NCBI GenBank assembly: GCA_023420415.1
Contig: JAEZWF010000036.1
Location: 1 to 21,334 of the forward strand
Reading direction: 5' to 3'
DNA length: 21,334 nucleotides
Source of the DNA: Actinomycetes bacterium
GTDB taxonomy: Bacteria; Actinomycetota; Actinomycetes; Actinomycetales; Dermatophilaceae
Positions within the stretch are counted from its first letter, which is position 1; every line of letters starts with the position of its first letter. Shown here piece after piece: positions 7,979 through 21,334 of the stretch. A program made the position numbers and the translations under genes. The notes under the pieces were generated by a model that saw nothing but the letters and a program-made list of their open reading frames with translations, was not told the origin of the DNA and searched no databases.

Positions 7979-8008
7979 TTGGACGGCCCTGCCCTTTTCG
8001 TGTATGCT
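7979..8008 (+). promoter_or_regulatory. Probable SigA-type promoter of rpoBC
   Basis: The -35 is TTGGAC (7979-7984), followed by an 18-base spacer and the -10 TATGCT (8003-8008). This is the most AT-rich spot in the spacer. Transcription would start near 8014-8017 and give a leader of about 145 bases before rpoB. The leader contains a perfect CGTGCC/GGCACG stem-loop at 8061-8076. The call is by eye from consensus hexamers. Confidence 0.6.
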
Positions 8009-8146
8009 CTTCCTTTGCGCTGCCCTCTTTCGTCGACCCCGCAAGTCACCAGCCCTCAGTCGTGCCCTCCGGCACGGATCCCGGCCGGTGCCCCACGTGG
8101 CCGTGATGGTGGCTGGCGCCCTCTCGATTGACGAATACAGGCCCGT

Positions 8147-8153
8147 GGAAGGA
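8147..8153 (+). promoter_or_regulatory. Ribosome binding site that decides the rpoB start
   Basis: GGAAGGA lies 7 bases before TTG 8161. The in-frame TTG at 8128 has no comparable site, which supports the shorter protein. Confidence 0.75.
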
Positions 8154-8160
8154 CCCCTCC

Positions 8161-11637
<3,477 letters not shown>

Positions 11638-11638
11638 T

Positions 11639-11701
11639 CGGTATGCCGGGTGGTCACCACGCGTGGTGACCTCACCCGCGAGCCGGCCACCCGGCATACC
11701 G
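11639..11701. repeat. Nested palindromic hairpin between rpoB and rpoC (GGTATGCCG pair)
   Basis: The outer stem is 15 bp: 11639-11653 pairs with 11687-11701, with arms GGTATGCCGGGTGG and CCACCCGGCATACC. Inside lies a perfect 20-base palindrome (11652-11671, GGTCACCACG followed by its complement). It starts 2 bases after the rpoB stop. There is no T-run, and rpoC lacks a clear promoter after it. It is therefore more likely an attenuator, an RNA processing or stability element, or a mobile/signature repeat than a full terminator. Confidence 0.7.
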
Positions 11702-11762
11702 CACCTCTTGCAGACCCACGTTTGACACAGATTTAGCTAGAGACACGGAGAGAAGGAACCAC

Positions 11763-15650
<3,888 letters not shown>

Positions 15651-15676
15651 GTGCTCGCCTGAGGGCACCGCACGAC

Positions 15677-15721
15677 AAGGGCGGGTATGCCGCGTGGTCA
15701 CCGCGCGGCATACCCGCCCTT
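15677..15721. terminator. Very stable hairpin after rpoC, probable terminator (GGTATGCCG pair)
   Basis: Arms 15677-15694 and 15704-15721 match perfectly over 18 bases (AAGGGCGGGTATGCCGCG and its complement). The loop TGGTCACCG can close further to about 3 unpaired bases. It starts 26 bases after the rpoC stop. The core of each arm is the recurrent word. There is a short CTT but no T-run. Confidence 0.75.
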
Positions 15722-15820
15722 CGCGTTGCCGAGGCACTGGTTGCTGGTGAGTCGGCATGGTGGGGCGGTTTGGGCCTCTGGTGCCGGGTGGTCGGCAACG
15801 AGTGGGGGAGGATGGGTGCC

Positions 15821-16555
15821 GTGGGCGCGTTCGGTGAAGAGGGCGGCAGCGCCGCGGCCGAGCTGGTGACCCTGGCGCGGGCGGACACCCCGCACGGGGA
15901 GGTGTCGCTGCGGCGCCGCGGTGAGGTCCTCGAGCTGGTCGTCGGGGGAGTGTTCGCCATGGACACCGTCGATGTCTCCACCGAGGTCGAGCTGGCCCGC
16001 GCCGCCCTCGCCGACCACCCCGCCCCGCGCCGGGTGCTCGTCGGTGGCCTCGGTCTCGGCTTCACCGCCCGCGCCGTCCTCGCCGACGACCGGGTCGAGC
16101 GGCTCGACGTGGTCGAGCTGGCGGCACCCCTGGTCGAGTGGGCCCGCACCGAGACCGTCCCGGAGCTCTCGGGGCTGGAGGCCGACGGACGCTGTCGCCT
16201 GTATGCCGCCGACGTCGCGGACGTGCTCACCGACACCACTGCGGCGCCGTCACCACCGTGGGACCTGGTGCTCCTCGACGTCGACAACGGGCCCGGTTTC
16301 CTCGTCCACCCCCACAACGCCGGCCTCTACGCACCCAGCGGGCTGCACGCGGCATACCGGGCTCTGGCGCCCTCCGGGCGGCTCGTCATCTGGTCCTCCC
16401 ACGAGGCTCCCGACCTCGCCACCGCCCTGCGCGCCCTCGCCGCCGACCACCCCGGAGCCAGCGCCGACGAGCGGGTCATCACCGTCCCCCGCGAGGGCCG
16501 AGACTTCGACTACGCCCTCTACGGGTTGAGCGCAGGTACCCCGCCGCGGGCATAG
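15821..16555 (+). CDS. Spermidine synthase-like SAM-binding protein
   Basis: The protein has 244 residues from GTG 15821, with GGAGG at 15807-15811 nine bases upstream. ATG 15812 is also in frame but touches that site, so it is less likely. Residues 24-55 look like the N-terminal beta-hairpin of spermidine-synthase-fold proteins. The Rossmann core follows: RVLVGGLGLGFTARAVL (71-87), acidic E99 in LDVVEL (the usual SAM-ribose contact), then WDLVLLDVDNGP (147-158) and GLHAAYRALAPSGRLVIWS. The GGGDGG motif of true aminopropyltransferases, with its gatekeeper Asp, is replaced by GGLGLG, and the DSSDP motif by DVDNGP. I therefore do not expect polyamine synthesis. A SAM-dependent methyltransferase of unknown target is as likely. 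It sits alone between rpoC and rpsL and could have its own promoter. Confidence 0.75.
   Translation: MGAFGEEGGSAAAELVTLARADTPHGEVSLRRRGEVLELVVGGVFAMDTVDVSTEVELARAALADHPAPRRVLVGGLGLGFTARAVLADDRVERLDVVELAAPLVEWARTETVPELSGLEADGRCRLYAADVADVLTDTTAAPSPPWDLVLLDVDNGPGFLVHPHNAGLYAPSGLHAAYRALAPSGRLVIWSSHEAPDLATALRALAADHPGASADERVITVPREGRDFDYALYGLSAGTPPRA
16350..16358. repeat. Exact copy of the word CGGCATACC inside the spermidine synthase-like gene
   Basis: A single copy read across Ala-Ala-Tyr-Arg. A near copy on the other strand (GTATGCCG) lies at 16201-16208 in the same gene. Confidence 0.55.
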
Positions 16556-16602
16556 CCGCGCCACCTGCGGTGTTGTACCGGGGGCTGCCGGCGGGAACCG
16601 AT

Positions 16603-16631
16603 TTGGAGCGGTTCTGCGCAGGCGGTATCTT
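16603..16631 (+). promoter_or_regulatory. Probable promoter of the str operon (rpsL-rpsG-fusA-tuf)
   Basis: The -35-like TTGGAG (16603-16608) is followed by a 17-base spacer and the -10-like TATCTT (16626-16631), again the most AT-rich part of its spacer. The -35 is close in form to TTGGAC before rpoB. Transcription would start near 16638. The call is by eye. Confidence 0.5.
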
Positions 16632-16637
16632 TGAGAA

Positions 16638-16874
16638 CTGTGCCTGAGGTGTGCCTCGGGCATGCCCGCTGGACTCGGCGCCGGACTCACCGGCAGCCGC
16701 CCCAGCACCACCTCTCGCCGGGCAATCCACGACTCGATCCGCATGGGTCGCGTGTGGGGAGTGCAGGGGAGAGCGCCCAGCCCGACACACCCGAGTGCGG
16801 GGGTCGGGGGACGGCGACAACACCAAGGAGTGCCCACCAGGGCACGGACCACTCGACGACGTACGGAGAACAGG
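16638..16874 (+). other. Long rpsL leader, non-coding
   Basis: About 237 bases lie between the proposed start of transcription and rpsL. Frames through it are open, but the rpsL frame upstream of TTG 16875 does not resemble S12. Several stems are visible: CGGGCATGCCCG (16657-16668), GCCGG/CCGGC (16680-16694) and GTGCCC-ACCA-GGGCAC (16830-16845). The last ends 19 bases before the ribosome site. This could be a regulatory leader, but I recognise no known family. Confidence 0.4.
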
Positions 16875-17249
16875 TTGCCTACGATCAACCAGCTGGTGCG
16901 CAAGGGCCGGCAGGACAAGGTCGCCAAGACCAAGACCCCTGCCCTCAAGGGCTCGCCGCAGCGCCGCGGTGTGTGCACGCGCGTGTACACCACCACCCCC
17001 AAGAAGCCGAACTCGGCGCTGCGCAAGGTGGCTCGTGTCCGCCTCACCAGCGGCATCGAGGTCACGGCGTACATCCCCGGTGTCGGCCACAACCTGCAGG
17101 AGCACTCGATCGTGCTCGTGCGCGGTGGTCGTGTGAAGGACCTGCCGGGTGTGCGCTACAAGATCATCCGTGGCTCGCTCGACACCCAGGGTGTCAAGGG
17201 CCGCCAGCAGGCTCGTTCCCGGTACGGCGCGAAGAAGGAGAAGAAGTAA
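16875..17249 (+). CDS. rpsL: 30S ribosomal protein S12
   Basis: This 124-residue protein starts at TTG 16875, behind GGAG (16865-16868), and gives the S12 start MPTINQLVRKGRQ. It contains the decoding-site loops TTTPKKPNSALRK (39-51) and GGRVKDLPGVRY (84-95). K43 and K88 are the streptomycin-sensitive forms, and D89 is the conserved aspartate that some bacteria methylthiolate. The C-terminus is basic (ARSRYGAKKEKK), as usual. S12 sits at the A-site of the small subunit and controls decoding accuracy. It is the first gene of the str operon. Its TAA stop overlaps the rpsG ATG by one base, so the two should be translated in tandem. Confidence 0.99.
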   Translation: MPTINQLVRKGRQDKVAKTKTPALKGSPQRRGVCTRVYTTTPKKPNSALRKVARVRLTSGIEVTAYIPGVGHNLQEHSIVLVRGGRVKDLPGVRYKIIRGSLDTQGVKGRQQARSRYGAKKEKK

Positions 17250-17719
17250 TGCCTCGCAAGGGCCCCGCGCCGAAGCGCCCCCTCGTCGTCGACCCGGTCT
17301 ACCAGTCGCCGCTGGTGACCCAGCTGGTCAACAAGGTCCTGCTCGACGGCAAGAAGTCGATCGCCGAGACCATCGTCTACGGCGCCCTCGAGGGCTGCCG
17401 TGAGAAGACCGGCACCGACCCCGTCGCCACCCTCAAGCGTGCGCTCGACAACATCCGCCCGACCCTGGAGGTCAAGTCCCGCCGTGTCGGTGGCGCGACC
17501 TACCAGGTGCCGGTCGAGGTCAAGCCGAACCGCGCGACCACCCTGGCCCTGCGCTGGATGGTCGGCTACTCGCGTCAGCGTCGTGAGAAGACGATGACCG
17601 AGCGCCTCATGAACGAGATCCTCGACGCCTCCAACGGCCTCGGCGCAGCAGTCAAGCGCCGCGAGGACACCCACAAGATGGCCGAGTCCAACAAGGCCTT
17701 CGCGCACTACCGCTGGTGA
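17249..17719 (+). CDS. rpsG: 30S ribosomal protein S7
   Basis: This 156-residue protein starts at ATG 17249, sharing its A with the rpsL stop (TAATG), with AAGGAG at 17235-17240. The sequence MPRKGPAPKRPLVVDPVYQS, the central RRVGGATYQVPVEVKPNRATTLALRW (about 77-102) and the C-terminal MAESNKAFAHYRW are standard S7. It binds 16S rRNA in the head of the small subunit and starts head assembly. In E. coli, S7 represses its own operon through the rpsL-rpsG spacer. That spacer is absent here, so any feedback must work elsewhere. This is the only gene among the six core expression genes here that starts with ATG. Confidence 0.99.
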   Translation: MPRKGPAPKRPLVVDPVYQSPLVTQLVNKVLLDGKKSIAETIVYGALEGCREKTGTDPVATLKRALDNIRPTLEVKSRRVGGATYQVPVEVKPNRATTLALRWMVGYSRQRREKTMTERLMNEILDASNGLGAAVKRREDTHKMAESNKAFAHYRW

Positions 17720-17725
17720 CAGCGG

Positions 17726-17766
17726 CCGGTATGCCGCGTGCGCCAGGCGCGCACGCGGCATACCGG
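17726..17766. repeat. Hairpin between rpsG and fusA (GGTATGCCG pair)
   Basis: Arms 17726-17742 and 17750-17766 match perfectly over 17 bases (CCGGTATGCCGCGTGCG and its complement), plus one more inner pair. It starts 7 bases after the rpsG stop. There is no T-run. It sits inside the str operon, so full termination is unlikely. Attenuation, RNA processing or a signature repeat are alternatives. Confidence 0.7.
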
Positions 17767-17775
17767 ACAGCGTGT

Positions 17776-17794
17776 GGTCACCACCGGTCACCAC
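17776..17794. repeat. Tandem GGTCACCAC in the rpsG-fusA spacer
   Basis: Two copies (17776-17784 and 17786-17794) are separated by one base. The same unit forms the inner palindrome between rpoB and rpoC and, shortened, the loop of the post-rpoC hairpin. Confidence 0.55.
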
Positions 17795-17851
17795 GCGCAC
17801 AACGCAACGAACACAACAGCTTTCCGCAACGAGCGAGATGAGATAACGCAA

Positions 17852-19969
17852 GTGGCACTCGACGTCCTGACGGACCTCACGAAGGTCCGCAACATCGGCA
17901 TCATGGCGCACATCGACGCCGGCAAGACGACGACGACGGAGCGCATCCTCTTCTACACCGGTGTCAACCACAAGATCGGTGAGACGCACGACGGTGCGTC
18001 GACGACCGACTGGATGGAGCAGGAGAAGGAGCGGGGCATCACCATCACCTCCGCTGCCGTCACCTCCTTCTGGGAGGGCACCCAGATCAACATCATCGAC
18101 ACCCCCGGTCACGTCGACTTCACCGTCGAGGTGGAGCGCTCGCTGCGCGTCCTCGACGGCGCCGTCGCCGTCTTCGACGGCAAGGAGGGCGTCGAGCCCC
18201 AGTCCGAGACCGTGTGGCGCCAGGCCGACAAGTACGACGTGCCTCGCATCGCGTTCGTCAACAAGATGGACAAGCTCGGCGCGGACTTCTACTTCACCGT
18301 GCAGACCATCAAGGACCGCCTCGGTGCGGAGCCGTTGGTGATGCAGCTTCCGATCGGCTCCGAGAACGACTTCATCGGCGTCGTCGACCTGCTCTACATG
18401 CGCGCTCTGGTGTGGCCCGGCGACGCCAAGGGTGACGTCACCATGGGTGCCAAGTACGAGATCCAGGAGATCCCGGCGGACCTGCAGGCCAAGGCCGAGG
18501 AGTACCGCAACCACATCGTGGAGCGCGTCGCCGAGTCCGACGACGACCTCATGGAGAAGTACCTCGGTGGCGAGGAGCTGTCGATCGAGGAGCTCAAGGC
18601 GGGCATCCGCAAGCTCACGGTCAACTCCGAGCTCTACCCCGTCTTCTGTGGTTCGGCGTTCAAGAACCGCGGTGTGCAGCCCATGCTCGACGCCGTCGTC
18701 GACTACCTCCCGTCGCCGCTGGACGTCGACGCGATGCAGGGCCACAAGCCGGGCGACGAGTCGGTCGAGATGACCCGCGAGCCCAGCAAGGAGGCCCCGT
18801 TCTCCGCGCTGGCGTTCAAGGTCGCCGCCCACCCGTTCTTCGGCACGCTCACCTTCATCCGGGTCTACTCCGGTCGCGTCGCCGCGGGCTCGCAGGTCGT
18901 CAACACGACCAAGGGCAAGAAGGAGCGCATCGGCAAGCTGTTCCAGATGCACGCCAACAAGGAGAACCCGGTCGAGGAGGCCCTGGCGGGTCACATCTAT
19001 GCCGCCATCGGTCTGAAGGACACCACCACCGGTGACACCCTGAGCGACCCGAACGAGCAGATCGTGCTCGAGTCGATGACCTTCCCCGAGCCGGTCATCC
19101 AGGTGGCCATCGAGCCCAAGACCAAGGGTGACCAGGAGAAGCTGTCGACGGCCATCCAGAAGCTCTCCGCCGAGGACCCGACCTTCCAGGTCCACCTCGA
19201 CGAGGAGACCGGCCAGACGATCATCGCCGGCATGGGCGAGCTCCACCTGGACATCCTCGTGGACCGCATGAAGCGCGAGTTCAAGGTCGAGGCCAACGTC
19301 GGCAAGCCGCAGGTGGCCTACCGCGAGACGATCAAGTCGAGCGTGGACAAGTACGACTACACCCACAAGAAGCAGACGGGTGGGTCGGGCCAGTTCGCGA
19401 AGATCCAGATCAGCCTCGAGCCGCTGGACACGACCGAAGGTGGCGAGCTCTACGAGTTCGACAACAAGGTCACCGGTGGTCGCGTGCCGCGCGAGTACAT
19501 CCCGTCGGTCGACGCCGGTATCCAGGACGCCATGCAGTACGGCGTGCTCGCCGGTTACCCGCTGGTGGGCATCAAGGCCACGCTGCTCGACGGTGCCTAC
19601 CACGACGTCGACTCCTCGGAGATGGCGTTCAAGATCGCCGGCTCGATGGCGCTCAAGGAGGCTGTCCGCAAGGCCAACCCCGTGCTGCTCGAGCCGATGA
19701 TGGCCGTCGAGGTGCGTACGCCCGAGGACTACATGGGCGACGTCATCGGCGACATCAACGCCCGTCGTGGCCAGATCCAGGGCATGGAGGACATCAGCGG
19801 CGCCAAGGTCGTCCGCGGTCTCGTCCCGCTCTCGGAGATGTTCGGTTACGTCGGCGACCTGCGTTCCAAGACGCAGGGTCGGGCGAGCTTCTCGATGGAG
19901 TTTGACTCCTACGCCGAGGTCCCCAAGGCTGTGGCCGAGGAGATCATCAAGAAGACCCGTGGCGAGTGA
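17852..19969 (+). CDS. fusA: Elongation factor G
   Basis: This 705-residue protein starts at GTG 17852. The frame is open further upstream through the hairpin, but MALDVLTDLTKVRNIGIMAHIDAGKT matches the normal EF-G start. The ribosome site is weak. GTPase motifs are G1 AHIDAGKT (19-26), G2 within RGITITSAA, G3 DTPGH (83-87, with catalytic H87), G4 NKMD (137-140) and G5 SAFK (268-271). The later translocase domains are complete, including GMGELHLDILVDRMKREFKVEANVGKPQVAYRE and the C-terminal domain with PVLLEPMMAVEV and SEMFGYVGDLRSKTQGRASFSMEF. EF-G drives tRNA-mRNA translocation. It is the third gene of the str operon and is followed by a small hairpin overlapping its stop codon. Confidence 0.99.
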   Translation: MALDVLTDLTKVRNIGIMAHIDAGKTTTTERILFYTGVNHKIGETHDGASTTDWMEQEKERGITITSAAVTSFWEGTQINIIDTPGHVDFTVEVERSLRVLDGAVAVFDGKEGVEPQSETVWRQADKYDVPRIAFVNKMDKLGADFYFTVQTIKDRLGAEPLVMQLPIGSENDFIGVVDLLYMRALVWPGDAKGDVTMGAKYEIQEIPADLQAKAEEYRNHIVERVAESDDDLMEKYLGGEELSIEELKAGIRKLTVNSELYPVFCGSAFKNRGVQPMLDAVVDYLPSPLDVDAMQGHKPGDESVEMTREPSKEAPFSALAFKVAAHPFFGTLTFIRVYSGRVAAGSQVVNTTKGKKERIGKLFQMHANKENPVEEALAGHIYAAIGLKDTTTGDTLSDPNEQIVLESMTFPEPVIQVAIEPKTKGDQEKLSTAIQKLSAEDPTFQVHLDEETGQTIIAGMGELHLDILVDRMKREFKVEANVGKPQVAYRETIKSSVDKYDYTHKKQTGGSGQFAKIQISLEPLDTTEGGELYEFDNKVTGGRVPREYIPSVDAGIQDAMQYGVLAGYPLVGIKATLLDGAYHDVDSSEMAFKIAGSMALKEAVRKANPVLLEPMMAVEVRTPEDYMGDVIGDINARRGQIQGMEDISGAKVVRGLVPLSEMFGYVGDLRSKTQGRASFSMEFDSYAEVPKAVAEEIIKKTRGE

Positions 19970-19987
19970 CCGGTAGCATTACCGGTC
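19968..19987. other. Small hairpin at the fusA stop codon
   Basis: GACCGGTA (19968-19975) pairs with TACCGGTC (19980-19987) across a GCAT loop. It begins inside the TGA stop. It could slow or limit read-through into tuf, or affect RNA stability. The remaining spacer (19988-20082) has no clear promoter hexamers. Confidence 0.5.
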
Positions 19988-20082
19988 GCACGACACGACA
20001 CAGCACCAACCCCCAGTACGACGCCACGTCCTGCCCGGTCGTGCAGCGTTTCACCAAAGAAGAGTCCTGAGGAGGACATCAA

Positions 20083-21279
<1,197 letters not shown>

Positions 21280-21303
21280 TCTAGACCCACCAGCTCCACG
21301 AAG

Positions 21304-21332
21304 GGGCCCCCCCCCCTCGGGCGCGGGGGCCC
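21304..21332. terminator. GC hairpin with C-run after tuf, possible terminator
   Basis: GGGCCCCC (21304-21311) can pair with GGGGGCCC (21325-21332). A run of ten C residues (21307-21316) lies in it. It lies 24 bases after the tuf stop, a natural place for the str operon to end. The window stops here, and the run length could be a read error. Confidence 0.45.
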
Positions 21333-21334
21333 GA

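Noticed and set aside
7654..8131. Overlapping open frames in the mce-rpoB spacer as small genes
   Set aside because: They run through the hairpin and promoter, lack ribosome sites and have Pro/Arg-rich random composition.
8128..8160. Longer rpoB from TTG 8128
   Set aside because: No ribosome site; MAASRNAT at 8161 matches the family start with GGAAGGA correctly placed.
11722..11750. TTGACA before rpoC as a -35 of its own promoter
   Set aside because: No acceptable -10 at 16-18 bases; TTTAGCT is too close. rpoC is best read from the rpoB promoter.
16662..16874. N-terminal extension of rpsL in the same frame
   Set aside because: The added residues do not resemble S12, and the family start falls at TTG 16875 behind GGAG.
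17156..19603. 815-codon minus-strand frame across rpsG and fusA
   Set aside because: Shadow of two certain genes; it reads through the intergenic hairpin.
19974..19979. TAGCAT as a -10 for tuf
   Set aside because: No -35 at the right distance, and it is the loop region of the hairpin at the fusA stop.

Overview
This is a 21.3 kb, very GC-rich, single-strand-oriented window from an actinomycete. GTG and TTG starts are common. The six-gene Mce cluster, the RpoB start sequence (MAASRNA, as in Streptomyces) and the RpoC coiled insertion all fit Actinomycetota. A Micrococcales/Intrasporangiaceae-type genome is my inference and is not proven. All 14 protein genes read left to right. I see no tRNA, rRNA, IS element, phage gene or CRISPR array.

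Region 1 (1-7632) is the distal part of an mce operon: the 3' end of mceA, complete mceB, C, D, E (lipoprotein) and F, then two Mce-associated membrane proteins. The genes overlap or nearly touch at every junction, so they should be one transcript. The products would build an envelope-spanning lipid/steroid importer. The yrbE permeases and the MceG/Mkl ATPase would lie upstream of the window.

Region 2 (7633-8160) is a spacer holding a 20-bp-stem hairpin that should end the mce transcript, then a SigA-type promoter and leader for rpoB.

Region 3 (8161-15650) is rpoB and rpoC, the two largest RNA polymerase subunits, with a nested palindrome between them and a very stable hairpin after rpoC. 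A small SAM-binding, spermidine-synthase-like protein gene (15821-16555) follows.

Region 4 (16603-21334) is the str operon: promoter, about 240-nt leader, rpsL, rpsG, fusA and tuf. The window ends in a C-run and a GC hairpin just after tuf.

Most genes are ordinary core genes. The least ordinary signal is a short word, GGTATGCCG / CGGCATACC. It occurs 11 times exactly, with several near matches. Three of the intergenic hairpins (rpoB-rpoC, after rpoC, rpsG-fusA) are built from inverted pairs of it, and single copies sit inside genes, where they bring in rare ATA codons. This layout resembles a DNA-uptake-type or other genome-wide signature word, but that function is inference only. I found no clear new multi-gene system.
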